NCBI GenBank assembly: GCA_037443085.1
Contig: JBBIPA010000013.1
Location: 1-41,055 of the forward strand
Source of the DNA: JBBIPA01 sp037443085
Lineage (GTDB): Bacteria > Chloroflexota > Dehalococcoidia > GIF9 > UBA5629
Direction: 5' to 3'
Length of the DNA: 41,055 bases
Part shown: positions 8,151 through 16,023 of the stretch, piece by piece
Layout of the letters: each line of letters starts with the position of its first letter
How positions within the stretch are numbered: position 1 is the stretch's first letter
Program-made: the position numbers and the translations under genes
The notes under the pieces: generated by a model
What the model saw: the letters and a program-made list of their open reading frames with translations, nothing else
Databases searched by the model: none
Told to the model about the DNA's origin: nothing

Positions 8151-8936
8151 TTGCGCATATTGGTGATTGGAGATATTGTTGGTAAGCCTGGTAGAAGGGC
8201 GGTGCAGGAGTTTCTACCAGGCTTACGTCATGAATACAGACTGGATATGGTGGTGGCAAACGGCGAGAACGCTGCCGGCGGCCTGGGCATTACCGTAGCG
8301 ACTACACAGGAGCTGCTGGACTGCGGTGTGGATGCCATCACCACAGGCAATCATGTCTGGGCTAAAAAGGAGATTATCCCTTATCTTGACGGTGGAGAGC
8401 TGCCTATTATCAGGCCGGTGAACTTTCCTCCGGGCGCTCCCGGCCGCGGTTTCTTATTGAAACATAAAGTCCTGGTGGTCAACCTGATGGGGCGTGTTTT
8501 TATGGGTGAACTGGACTGTCCTTTCCGGGCAATGGACTCGTTGCTGGCTGAAGTTAAGCATGATGTCAAGGTTATCATCGTTGATTTTCATGCTGAAGCT
8601 ACTTCGGAGAAGATTGCCATGGGCAGATATCTGGATGGACGGGTCAGCGCCCTGCTGGGTACGCATACCCATGTGGGCACCATTGATGCCAGTGTTTTGC
8701 CCCGGGGGACTGCTTATGTGACTGATATCGGGATGACTGGTCCCACTGATTCCGTCATCGGTGACGATGCTGACTCGGTGCTACATAGTTTCTTAACCAG
8801 GATGCCACACCGTCTTTCGGTAGGCAAGGGTAAGGCTGTGTTCAATGCCATGCTGGTTGAGGTGGATAAAGTCAGTGGCAGGGCATTGAGCATCGAGCGA
8901 ATTCAGCGTGAGGAGGGAGAGGTGTTTGAAAGCTGA
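8151..8936 (+). CDS. ymdB: YmdB-type metallophosphoesterase
   Basis: A 261-aa member of the TIGR00282/YmdB family of dinuclear-metal phosphoesterases, whose Bacillus homologue hydrolyses 2',3'-cAMP. Metal-binding motifs are all present: GDIVGKPGRRA near the N terminus, NGENAAGG, TGNHVWAKKE, DFHAEATSEK and GTHTHVGT. The start is a TTG at 8151 with AAGGAAAA a few bases upstream. It lies 17 nt behind rny. The rny-ymdB linkage is widespread and suggests a shared role in RNA turnover signalling. It overlaps the next gene. Confidence 0.93.
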   Translation: MRILVIGDIVGKPGRRAVQEFLPGLRHEYRLDMVVANGENAAGGLGITVATTQELLDCGVDAITTGNHVWAKKEIIPYLDGGELPIIRPVNFPPGAPGRGFLLKHKVLVVNLMGRVFMGELDCPFRAMDSLLAEVKHDVKVIIVDFHAEATSEKIAMGRYLDGRVSALLGTHTHVGTIDASVLPRGTAYVTDIGMTGPTDSVIGDDADSVLHSFLTRMPHRLSVGKGKAVFNAMLVEVDKVSGRALSIERIQREEGEVFES

Positions 8937-9777
8937 CCTCCATTTGCACACTACCGCCTCCGATGGCAGATTGGAACCCGAAGAACTGGTCAGCCTGGCG
9001 GTAAAAAAAGGGCTCGATGTTATCGCCATTACCGACCATGATTCTGTCGATGGTATCGCTCCAGCTCTGGCATCTGCCCGCTATTATCCCTCTCTCACGG
9101 TGATTCCGGGTGTCGAACTGAGCACTGATGTGCCCCGTGGTGAGGTGCATGTGCTGGGCTATTTCATTGATTATACCGACCGCAATCTGGTGGTGACTCT
9201 GGATGGACTTCGGGACTCGCGGAGGGGGCGAGCCTTGAGGATGCTTGCCAAGCTGCGGGAACTGGGCATGGAGGTTTCATGGGGACGTGTGGAGGAGTTG
9301 GCACAGGGTGGTACTGTCGGTCGTCCGCATATCGCACAGGCAATGTTAGAAGCCGGCCACGTAGCTTCACTGGCCGAGGCTTTCGATAAGTATATCGGCA
9401 GAAATGGCCCTGCTTATGCCGAGCGGGAGAAGATGACTCCTGTGGAGTCAGTAAGGCTAATAGTAAGTGCTCGTGGTTTGCCGGTGCTGGCTCATCCTGC
9501 TGATATTGAAGACTTGGATACATTACTGCCGGAGCTGGTGAAAGCCGGGCTGGTGGGCATGGAAGTCTTCTATACCAAGTACACTGCGGAGACAATTAGC
9601 CGATTGCTTACCAGAGCGCAGCAGTACAGGCTGGTTACCACGGGCGGCACCGACTATCATCACTTTGAAGATGGCAGGGAGGATAATCTGGGGACAGTGC
9701 TGGCTCCATCACAGGCAGTAGCGCAATTATTCTCTCTGGCGAATAAGCACAGTTTGGAACTGATAAAAGGACTCTAG
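8926..9777 (+). CDS. PHP-domain phosphoesterase (RNase AM/TrpH-like)
   Basis: A 283-aa PHP-domain protein. It has DLHLHTTASDG at the very N terminus, AITDHDSVDG, PGVELSTD with EVHVLGYF, then GRPHIAQAM, LAHPADI and the C-terminal GTDYHH. These are the metal ligands of the YciV/TrpH group, whose E. coli member is a 5'-nucleotidase/5'-3' RNase. I chose the TTG at 8926 (MKADLHLHT), because a strong AGGAGGGAGAGG (8911-8922) lies just before it. A GTG at 8908 would put that ribosome site inside the gene. It overlaps ymdB by 11 nt. The three-gene set fits RNA or nucleotide turnover, but the substrate is not shown by the sequence. Confidence 0.88.
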   Translation: MKADLHLHTTASDGRLEPEELVSLAVKKGLDVIAITDHDSVDGIAPALASARYYPSLTVIPGVELSTDVPRGEVHVLGYFIDYTDRNLVVTLDGLRDSRRGRALRMLAKLRELGMEVSWGRVEELAQGGTVGRPHIAQAMLEAGHVASLAEAFDKYIGRNGPAYAEREKMTPVESVRLIVSARGLPVLAHPADIEDLDTLLPELVKAGLVGMEVFYTKYTAETISRLLTRAQQYRLVTTGGTDYHHFEDGREDNLGTVLAPSQAVAQLFSLANKHSLELIKGL

Positions 9778-9799
9778 AGAGAAGCCTGGCTCTTAGCGT

Positions 9800-9937
9800 T
9801 CACTTCCGAACAACTATTTCTGCAATAATCTCAACAAGGTTGGTAACCACTGCTTTAGCAATCTTCTCTCCGGGTAATAGATGGTGGATGCAGTCCAATT
9901 TTCGAGGTCTCTCTTTCTTTTTGCAACACATATCCAC
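9800..9937 (-). other. Doubtful small frame in the PHP-tRNA gap
   Basis: The 249 bases between the PHP gene and tRNA(CAU) contain a minus-strand frame open from 10009 to a TGA at 9800. The best start is a GTG at 9937, giving 45 aa (VDMCCKKKERPRKLDC..., ending EIIAEIVVRK). It is basic in the middle, with a predicted amphipathic C-terminal helix. There is no ribosome site, and the open frame continues upstream without a usable start. It could be a remnant of a longer gene or chance. I recognise no family. Confidence 0.2.
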
Positions 9938-9977
9938 AACAATTTTACCGGTTGGTGAAAGCTGTTCCTGTAATAGC

Positions 9978-10007
9978 TTAACAGTCAGTATGAAGCTATG
10001 ATATACT
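9978..10007 (+). promoter_or_regulatory. Predicted tRNA(CAU) promoter
   Basis: TTAACA (9978-9983), an 18-nt spacer and TATACT (10002-10007) lie 19 nt before the mature tRNA 5' end. Confidence 0.55.
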
Positions 10008-10026
10008 AATTATCCTCAGACTTTTT

Positions 10027-10101
<75 letters not shown>

Positions 10102-10131
10102 CCTAACTCAGTCTAATCAGAGTTCTAGTCA

Positions 10132-10161
10132 TTGTTTTTATATTTGAACTCATTGTAAAAT
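10132..10161 (+). promoter_or_regulatory. Possible promoter of the thioredoxin-like pseudogene
   Basis: TTGTTT (10132-10137), an 18-nt spacer and TAAAAT (10156-10161) lie 22 nt before the ATG at 10184. The match is moderate in an AT-rich stretch. Confidence 0.35.
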
Positions 10162-10183
10162 AAGGGATGGATGGTTAATTATT

Positions 10184-11083
10184 ATGGAGAAAAGGAACTA
10201 CGGAGTAAAAAAGAGATACTTTAACGTCTCTGCCCTTTTTGTCGCAGGAGTGTTTTCAATTGCTATATTGTTCTTCTTCTCTTGTGTTACCTCACCAAAG
10301 GATGATAAGTCCCCACAAATATCAGATGTTTCAATAACATTTATATCAGGCACTGATGTTGAAGTGAAATGGGTAACTGATAAGCCCACAACCAGTGACA
10401 TTAGTATTTGTGAACCTGATGGTGCTTGCAGATGGGGAGAACAAGATAAGACTATGGTCAAGAACCACCTGATGATAGTAAAAAACATCAAGAAAAATGT
10501 AGATTACAAATTTGTAATAAAATCAATAGATGCAAGCAATAACGAAGCTACATTTGAAAAACACTACACCTTGATGGACATAAATCTTACTGAAGCTATT
10601 ACTGATACAACTTCATCAATAATTTCTGAAGTCCCTGTTATCGATGCTCACGTAGGTTCTAATGAGGGCATGCGAGCGTCTGATTTTACCCTGAAAAATC
10701 TTCAAGGGAAAGAAGTATCACTGAAGGATTTTAGGGGCAAAATAGTGATATTAGATTTCTGGTTTGTAGACTGTCCGCCTTGCATACCAGGGATATGGCT
10801 ATTATAGGAATTGCTCGATAATTGGCGAGGTAGTAAAGAAATAGTAGTACTTGCGATAAATATTAAAGACAGTCAGACTAAAATACAGAATTGGCTACTG
10901 GGTAGAAAATGCAGCGTTAATATTTTACTCGACCCTGATGCGAAAGTATCCAAGCAATATTCTGTAAAGACATGTCCTAGATACTTCTTTATCAATACCG
11001 ATGGTGTTGTTGTCAAAGAAAAAGGTTCATTTCGTAGTCTTAGCGAGATCAGCGAGATCTTGGAAATACTAAAATCAATTTGA
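10184..11083 (+). pseudogene. TlpA/ResA-like thioredoxin-fold lipoprotein, interrupted by in-frame TAG
   Basis: Two segments lie in the same frame: 207 codons (10184-10804), a TAG at 10805-10807, then 91 codons to 11080 and a stop. The first has a lipoprotein signal (lipobox FFFSC, Cys34) and a fibronectin III-like region (about 45-132, EVKWVTDKPTTSD). It continues into an AhpC/TSA-type domain with DFTLKNLQGKEVSLKDFRGK and the redox motif DCPPC (Cys197, Cys200). After the TAG the fold continues as ELLDNWRGSKEIVVLAINIKD and ends with TCPRYFFINTDG, which holds the cis-Pro loop. Relatives usually have LLQEL here, so the TAG likely replaces a CAG Gln codon. The product ends just after the CPPC helix starts, so it would be inactive unless the stop is read through or is a sequencing error. 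The gene is more AT-rich than its neighbours, which may indicate transfer. Confidence 0.85.
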
Positions 11084-11215
11084 CTTCATTATCTTGAGAA
11101 TGCTGCCGTAGCATTGAAGCAGGTTTATGTGGATGCCGGTGGGGATTACAGGCAATCCCAATTCTTTTGGCGGCTCGAAGTTGCGGCGGATGCAGCAGCA
11201 GCTGGTGTCCTCCAA
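11075..11215 (-). CDS. Possible small Cys-rich protein downstream of trxB
   Basis: A minus-strand frame runs from a TTG at 11215 to a TGA at 11075 (46 aa), beginning 17 nt after the trxB stop. It reads LEDTSCCCIRRNFEPPKE and ends CYGSILKIMKSN. The frame is open for 12 more codons upstream but has no ATG or GTG there. Third codon positions over the first two thirds are strongly G/C, as in trxB, which favours real coding. Three adjacent cysteines next to thioredoxin reductase would suit a redox role, but I recognise no family. No clear ribosome site is seen, so it may be coupled to trxB or be the tail of a decayed gene. Its end overlaps the last codons of the opposite pseudogene. Confidence 0.3.
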   Translation of the reverse strand: MEDTSCCCIRRNFEPPKELGLPVIPTGIHINLLQCYGSILKIMKSN

Positions 11216-11232
11216 TTCGCACTTATAGGTGT

Positions 11233-12150
11233 CTAGTTCTGTTCCCTGATATATTTAAAGGCGGCAATGGCGGCGGTAGCGCCGTCGCCGACGGCGGTGG
11301 CTACCTGGCGTGCTGAGTTCTGGCGGATATCACCGATGGCATAGATGCCGGGTACCGAGGTGGCCATCGATTGGTCTACAATGACTTGTCCGTTCCCAGC
11401 AACTTTCACGGCATTGGCGAAGGACTGGCTGTTCGGTTTTACTCCAATGGCAACAAAGACGCCGGATACCGGCAGGGTGGAACTCTCGCCGGTTTTAACG
11501 TTTTTGAGTTTGAGTTCTTGCACCATCGCTTCGCCGCTAACCTTTTCTACGACAGAATCCCAGATGAAGTTCAGCTTGGGCTGGGCAAAGGCTCGCTGCT
11601 GAAGAATCTGGCTGGCGCGGAGCTGGTCGCGGCGGTGGATGACATAAATTTTGGAGGCGTGCTGGGTCAGCTCCAGAGAATCGGTGACGGCGGTGTCACC
11701 ACCCCCAACTACCGCCACCTCCACGTCTTTGAAGAAGGCGCCATCGCAGGTGGCGCAGTAGGAAACACCGCGGCCGACAAATTCCTTCTCGCCGGCAACT
11801 CCCAGCCTGGTATATTCGGAACCGGCGGCGATAATCACGGCATCGGCTTCAAAACTGCCGTCGGCAGTGAGGACGACATGTGGCTTTCCTGTCTTGATGC
11901 CGGTAGCTTCGGCATTAGTAATTTCCAGCCCGTATTTTGTCGCCTGCTGGTGCATCAGAGATACCAGGTCAAAGCCTGAAATGCCATCGGGAAAGCCGGG
12001 ATAGTTTTCCACCTTGTGGGCATTGACAATCTGGCCGCCGAACATGCCCCGTTCCAGGAGCATTGTTTTGAGACCGGCCCGCGCTGCATATAAGCCAGTG
12101 GTAAGCCCGCCAGGCCCACCGCCGATAATGATGACTTCAGATTTGGACAT
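11233..12150 (-). CDS. trxB: Thioredoxin reductase
   Basis: An FAD- and NADPH-dependent flavoprotein that reduces thioredoxin in the cytoplasm. The 305-aa length is standard. The FAD-binding loop GGGPGG is near residue 10. The redox pair is in YCATCDG (Cys132, Cys135). The NADPH site is VVGGGDTAVTDS, followed by HRRDQLRAS. The C-terminal FAD motif is PGIYAIGDIR. The ATG at 12150 is preceded by GGGAGGG 5 nt upstream. It diverges from tyrS. No thioredoxin gene is next to it, but a thioredoxin-fold pseudogene and a small Cys-rich frame lie just beyond its 3' end. Confidence 0.96.
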   Translation of the reverse strand: MSKSEVIIIGGGPGGLTTGLYAARAGLKTMLLERGMFGGQIVNAHKVENYPGFPDGISGFDLVSLMHQQATKYGLEITNAEATGIKTGKPHVVLTADGSFEADAVIIAAGSEYTRLGVAGEKEFVGRGVSYCATCDGAFFKDVEVAVVGGGDTAVTDSLELTQHASKIYVIHRRDQLRASQILQQRAFAQPKLNFIWDSVVEKVSGEAMVQELKLKNVKTGESSTLPVSGVFVAIGVKPNSQSFANAVKVAGNGQVIVDQSMATSVPGIYAIGDIRQNSARQVATAVGDGATAAIAAFKYIREQN

Positions 12151-12226
12151 AGTAACCCTCCCGATTTAGCTGGATAGATTGTAACTAATCAAGGGGAATA
12201 TTGGAAATGCCTGTTAACGGCAAAGC

Positions 12227-12255
12227 TTGACAGATGCTGTGGCAGATGCTAGATT
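12227..12255 (+). promoter_or_regulatory. Predicted tyrS promoter
   Basis: TTGACA (12227-12232), a 17-nt spacer and TAGATT (12250-12255) put transcription start near 12262. A TTG within the -35 is in frame with tyrS but cannot be its start if this promoter is used. I see no T-box features in the 34-nt leader. Confidence 0.65.
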
Positions 12256-12295
12256 TGAGCGACTGTTTTCAAAAAGACTGGCGAGGCTATCAGCT

Positions 12296-13570
12296 ATGAA
12301 TGTTTTCGACGAATTTGCCTGGAGAGGCATGGTTTATGATTCTACCGAGGGCTTGCCCCAGGTTCTGGCTAAAGAGAAAATTACTGCCTATATAGGCTTC
12401 GACCCATCAGCATCAAGCCTACACGTGGGGACGTTATTGCCCATTATGGGGCTGGTACATCTGCAGCGGCATGGGCATACTCCCATAGCCATAGTTGGTG
12501 GGGGCACTGGACTGATAGGCGACCCCAGCGGCAAGGCTCAGGAAAGACCGCTGATGACCAGGGACGAGGTCGAGGCCAATTTACGGGGTATTAGAGAGCA
12601 GCTAAGCCGTTTCCTGGACTTCAACTCTAAGACCAACCCGGCCATGATGGTCAATAATGCCGACTGGCTGTGCACCATAAGTATGCTCGACTTTCTCAGG
12701 GATGTGGGGAAGTACTTCACCGTCAACTACATGATGGCTAAGGAATCGGTAAAGCGCCGGCTGGAGCAGGAAGACGGCATTTCTTTTACTGAGTTCAGCT
12801 ACCTCATGCTGCAATCTTATGATTTCCTGGTGCTCTACGACCGCTATAAGTGTGTTCTGCAGATGGGGGGGAGTGACCAGTGGGGGAATATCACCGCCGG
12901 CATCGACCTCATCCGGCGTTTGCGCGGCGGCAGGACGCATGGGCTGGTCTTCCCGCTGGTGACCACTACCGGCGGCACCAAGTTCGGCAAGACAGAGCTG
13001 GGCACGGTATGGCTGGATGCTCAACGCACCTCGCCTTTCCGCTTCTACCAGTTCTGGATCAACACCGATGATAAAGATGCCGTTACCTACCTGAAGTTTT
13101 TTACCCTGCTGCCACAATCAGAGGTTCAGAAGATGGAGGAGGCATTGGCTGCCTCTCCGGAAAAGCGGGAGGCGCAGAGAAAGCTGGCACAGGAGGCAAC
13201 CCGGCTGGTTCACGGAGACGATGCGCTCAATAAGGCAGAGCGGGCCACCCGGGTGCTGTTCGGCGAGGAAATCAGTAACCTGGGCTTGCAGGATGTGCTG
13301 GATATCTTTGCCGACGTGCCTTCTAGCCAGGTGAGCAAGTCCCGATTAGGTGGTGATGGCATGGCTATGGTTGACCTGCTGACCTCTGCCGGTTTGGCTC
13401 AGTCCAAAGGTGAAGCCAGGCGACTTATCCAGGGCGGCGGAATCTACCTTAATAATATCAGGGTGGCTGATGCCCAGCGTGCCGTATCCCTGATAGATAG
13501 TATTGACGGGCAGGTCTTCATCCTGCGCAAAGGTCAGAAGGAATACCGCCTAGTTCGGGTTGCCGATTAG
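12296..13570 (+). CDS. tyrS: Tyrosyl-tRNA synthetase
   Basis: This enzyme charges tRNA-Tyr. From the ATG at 12296 the protein is 424 aa and starts MNVFDEFAWRG, as TyrS proteins typically do. The class I signature is present as SSLHVGTLL (HIGH-like), followed by GGGTGLIGDPSGK. The tyrosine pocket includes QSYDFLVLY and GGSDQWGNITAGIDL. The second signature is KFGKTE (KMSKS-like). A C-terminal S4 RNA-binding domain covers the last 65 residues (AGLAQSKGEARRLIQGGGIYLN). An upstream in-frame TTG at 12227 is rejected because it is part of the promoter. The stop TAG overlaps the TAA of the convergent MFS gene. Confidence 0.96.
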   Translation: MNVFDEFAWRGMVYDSTEGLPQVLAKEKITAYIGFDPSASSLHVGTLLPIMGLVHLQRHGHTPIAIVGGGTGLIGDPSGKAQERPLMTRDEVEANLRGIREQLSRFLDFNSKTNPAMMVNNADWLCTISMLDFLRDVGKYFTVNYMMAKESVKRRLEQEDGISFTEFSYLMLQSYDFLVLYDRYKCVLQMGGSDQWGNITAGIDLIRRLRGGRTHGLVFPLVTTTGGTKFGKTELGTVWLDAQRTSPFRFYQFWINTDDKDAVTYLKFFTLLPQSEVQKMEEALAASPEKREAQRKLAQEATRLVHGDDALNKAERATRVLFGEEISNLGLQDVLDIFADVPSSQVSKSRLGGDGMAMVDLLTSAGLAQSKGEARRLIQGGGIYLNNIRVADAQRAVSLIDSIDGQVFILRKGQKEYRLVRVAD

Positions 13571-14895
13571 CGCCTGGATAGCTCTTTCGTTTTAACTGCG
13601 GGTGTTTTTATCAACAGGAACAATACTACGATAATAAGCGAGAGCACTATGCCCACCAGGAAGGCAAGGAAGTAGTTGCTGGTATTATCAAAGATGTAAC
13701 CAGCCAGGGCTGGGCCGATGGCAGCACCCAGCATCCAGCCGATTTCCAGTGTACCTATAATGGTTCCTATATGGCGCACTCCGAAAGTATCTCCGACTAT
13801 GGCGGTAGTGGAAGGAGTTAATCCACCGTAAGCCACTCCGAAAATGACAGCAAAAACGTAGAGCAGCCACGGATTCGGTGATTGAATCAGCAAAACCATG
13901 GCTACTACCATGAGTCCTGCACCTATCAAGCCAGCCGGTTTTCTGCCAAACCTATCGGATACTATGCCCATCACTATTCTGCTAGGCATGCTGGCAAAAC
14001 CAAGGACGCTGAGTATAGATGCGGCCTGCAGGGGAGTGATGCCGGAGTCAGTAGCATAGGGCACGATATGCGTCATGATGGTGAATAAACAGAAGGAATA
14101 ACAGAACCAGATAGACCCGATAAGCCAGAAATTCCGGCTCCTGAGGGCATGGGAAAGGGAGAACTCTGTCGTGTCCTTTGATACTTCAGAAGAATTGGGG
14201 GAAACAGCTGCCGTGCCTTTTGTTTCTGAAGAAACTATCACCTCGCCTGAAGGTTTTTTGAAAAACAAGGAACAGGGTATCAAAATGATCAGCGCTATCA
14301 AGCCGATGATGATGAATGAGAAACGCCACTGGTAATTTTCAATGAGATAGGCGGCCACCGGCGCCATTAAAATTGAGCCAAGTCCGACTCCGCAGGTGAC
14401 GATGGCCAATGCAAGCCCGCGCTGTTTCTGGAACCATCTGGTGGCTGTTGAGGTAGCTATCACGTAGGTGGGGCCGGTGCCGATACCCACTAGCAGGCTG
14501 TAGCTTAAGAAGAGATGCCAGAGCGCAGTTACCTGACTGCTCAGCACCAGCCCTAAAAAGGTAAGGCCACTCATTATCAGTAACACTATTCTGGGACCAT
14601 ATCGGTCTGCCATCCAACCGCCGGCAAGTGCAAACACAGAGCCGAGCAGCATGTAAACGGAAAAAATCCCCGAGGTGAGTGCCCTGGTTAAATCAAAGTC
14701 CTGCTCCAGGGATTTGAAAAACACACCGAATGAGAACCGTATGCCATAGGTATTAGTGACGAGGAGAAGACACAGTACCACTATCACCCAGCCGTAGTAG
14801 AATCGTTCCTTGCCAGTTCTGGGGTTTGAGCTACTAGTCGAATCACTCAAAGCTGAGATGCCGGCAGGGTTGGCTGCTTCTTTCTTTTTGACCAT
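13567..14895 (-). CDS. MFS permease, oxalate/formate antiporter-like
   Basis: A 442-aa major facilitator with 12 predicted membrane helices and a central cytoplasmic loop of about 45 polar residues after helix 6. Signatures are GVFFKSLEQDF after helix 1, GGWMADRYGPR between helices 2 and 3, and GIVSDRFGRKPAG in the second half. It is most like the monocarboxylate or oxalate/formate antiporter groups. The substrate is unknown. I chose the ATG at 14895, because GAGGA lies 5 nt upstream and the predicted promoter (14945-14974) lies before it. Longer starts at 14982 or 14946 would fall in or before that promoter. A close paralogue lies at 1-737. Its stop overlaps the tyrS stop tail to tail. Confidence 0.9.
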   Translation of the reverse strand: MVKKKEAANPAGISALSDSTSSSNPRTGKERFYYGWVIVVLCLLLVTNTYGIRFSFGVFFKSLEQDFDLTRALTSGIFSVYMLLGSVFALAGGWMADRYGPRIVLLIMSGLTFLGLVLSSQVTALWHLFLSYSLLVGIGTGPTYVIATSTATRWFQKQRGLALAIVTCGVGLGSILMAPVAAYLIENYQWRFSFIIIGLIALIILIPCSLFFKKPSGEVIVSSETKGTAAVSPNSSEVSKDTTEFSLSHALRSRNFWLIGSIWFCYSFCLFTIMTHIVPYATDSGITPLQAASILSVLGFASMPSRIVMGIVSDRFGRKPAGLIGAGLMVVAMVLLIQSPNPWLLYVFAVIFGVAYGGLTPSTTAIVGDTFGVRHIGTIIGTLEIGWMLGAAIGPALAGYIFDNTSNYFLAFLVGIVLSLIIVVLFLLIKTPAVKTKELSRR

Positions 14896-14944
14896 AATGT
14901 TCCTCGTGCATGGTGCGTGGAAAATCTGCAAAAATTTGGATGCC

Positions 14945-14974
14945 ATTATACTCTTATGACAGAATAAAGGTAAA
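14945..14974 (-). promoter_or_regulatory. Predicted promoter of the MFS permease
   Basis: On the minus strand, TTTACC (14974-14969), 18 nt and a perfect TATAAT (14950-14945). The leader is about 45 nt and ends in GAGGA before the ATG at 14895. Confidence 0.5.
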
Positions 14975-15039
14975 AGGAGCAATATATAACAGCATCAGGG
15001 CAATAATGTAGTTGACATAATCTTATAATATTAGAATCG

Positions 15040-15981
15040 TTACTTTCTGCTGTGAAAAGCCTTGTGTACCTCTTTGAGGTGGCGGTTGGTGACGTGGGTA
15101 TAGACCTGGGTGGTGCGAATGCTTTCGTGTCCCAGCATTTCCTGTACCGAGCGGAGGTCAGCACCGGCAATGAGCAGGTCAGTGGCGAAAGAATGTCTCA
15201 GGGTATGGGGGCTAACGTCTATGGGCAAGCCGCTTCTTTTGGCATATTTGGCTACAATATTTTCCACTGAGCGTGCGGTAAGTCTCATCTTTTCTCCACC
15301 TTTTTGAGGGTCGGGAGCACCAGTATAACGTATAAATAGGGGCTTATAGCTATCCTGGCGTGTTTGCAGGTAGCGTTTAATCCAGCCTGCAGCGGTTTCC
15401 GACAGGAAAACGACACGTAGCTTGCCACCTTTGCCTCTGACGCCGAATTCCTGGCGCTCCAGGTCTACATGGTCGCGATTTAGCTTCACCAGTTCAGAAA
15501 CACGTAAACCGGTGCTGAACAGGGTCTCCAAGATGGTACGGTCCCTGAGACCGATTTCATCCGTAATGCGTGGACTGCCGAGCAAGCGTTCTACCTGGTC
15601 GGCAGTAAGAAAGCTTACCGAGCGTGTTTTCTGCTTGGGCAGGTCTATCTTATCAGGGGAGAGCGTGTTGATGCTGCGTTGCACCAGCAGATACCTGAGG
15701 AAAGCCCGGAGGGCGACGATGTGGTAGCTCTGGGTAATCTGCCTGATGAGCGTGCCATCGCGGCTACGCAATTGCGCTAGGTGAATACGGTACCTTCTGA
15801 TGATTTCCAGGTTAATATCTTCGGGCTGGGCATTAGGGTGATTCTGGCTGAGCCAGGTGGAGAAGCGCCTCAGGTAGTGAGCATACTCCTTGATAGTTAG
15901 AGGCGAGAAGCCTTTTTCGATTTGCATGTGCCCCAGAAAATCGGTGACCAGCGATTCAAGACTCATAACGTATTCTTTCAT
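15040..15981 (-). CDS. XerC/XerD-type tyrosine recombinase
   Basis: A 313-aa site-specific recombinase of the size and layout of chromosomal Xer proteins. The N-terminal SAM-like DNA-binding domain (about 7-100) includes HMQIEKGFSPLTIKEYAHYL. The catalytic residues are all visible: Arg160 (STGLRVSEL), Lys184 or Lys187 (GKGGKLRVV), His259 and Arg262 (HTLRHSFATDLL), His285 (LGHESIRTTQ) and the nucleophile Tyr294 (VYTHV). Xer enzymes resolve chromosome dimers at dif, but some are integrases of mobile elements. The length and the lack of extra domains favour a housekeeping Xer. It has its own promoter (16024-16052), and a 28-bp dif-like palindrome sits between promoter and start. The ATG at 15981 has AAAGGAA very close; an ATG at 15966 is an alternative. 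Confidence 0.92.
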   Translation of the reverse strand: MKEYVMSLESLVTDFLGHMQIEKGFSPLTIKEYAHYLRRFSTWLSQNHPNAQPEDINLEIIRRYRIHLAQLRSRDGTLIRQITQSYHIVALRAFLRYLLVQRSINTLSPDKIDLPKQKTRSVSFLTADQVERLLGSPRITDEIGLRDRTILETLFSTGLRVSELVKLNRDHVDLERQEFGVRGKGGKLRVVFLSETAAGWIKRYLQTRQDSYKPLFIRYTGAPDPQKGGEKMRLTARSVENIVAKYAKRSGLPIDVSPHTLRHSFATDLLIAGADLRSVQEMLGHESIRTTQVYTHVTNRHLKEVHKAFHSRK

Positions 15982-15994
15982 TTCCTTTCATTTC
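15975..15994. repeat. Tandem 10-bp direct repeat at the xer start
   Basis: CTTTCATTTC occurs twice in a row (15975-15984 and 15985-15994). It covers the recombinase start codon, its ribosome site and the left part of the palindrome at 15990. It duplicates an ATGAAAG on the coding strand, but the upstream ATG is out of frame. Confidence 0.7.
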
Positions 15995-16017
15995 GGAAAA
16001 GGTACATTTTCCGAAAT
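15990..16017. promoter_or_regulatory. dif-like 28-bp palindrome next to the Xer gene
   Basis: The arms ATTTCGGAAAA (15990-16000) and TTTTCCGAAAT (16007-16017) are perfect inverted copies of 11 bp around a 6-bp centre, GGTACA. One more base pair (C15989/G16018) extends the symmetry. An 11-6-11 layout is that of dif recombination sites. It begins at the predicted +1 of the recombinase transcript and ends just before its ribosome site, so it could also be an operator or a 5' RNA hairpin. No T-tract follows on either strand, so it is not a typical terminator. Confidence 0.55.
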
Positions 16018-16023
16018 GCATTC

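Noticed and set aside
10805..10807. Pyrrolysine recoding of the TAG in the thioredoxin gene
   Set aside because: TAG ends several intact genes here and RF1 is present. The position corresponds to a Gln codon in relatives.
11371..11979. Long plus-strand frame opposite trxB
   Set aside because: A high-GC shadow of a clear trxB gene, with no ribosome site or family similarity.
12227..12295. An N-terminal extension of tyrS from a TTG at 12227
   Set aside because: The TTG is the first half of a TTGACA -35 box with a well-spaced TAGATT. The family start matches the ATG at 12296.
15989..16018. Rho-independent terminator at the palindrome before the Xer gene
   Set aside because: No T-run follows on either strand, and a strong promoter places +1 at its edge.
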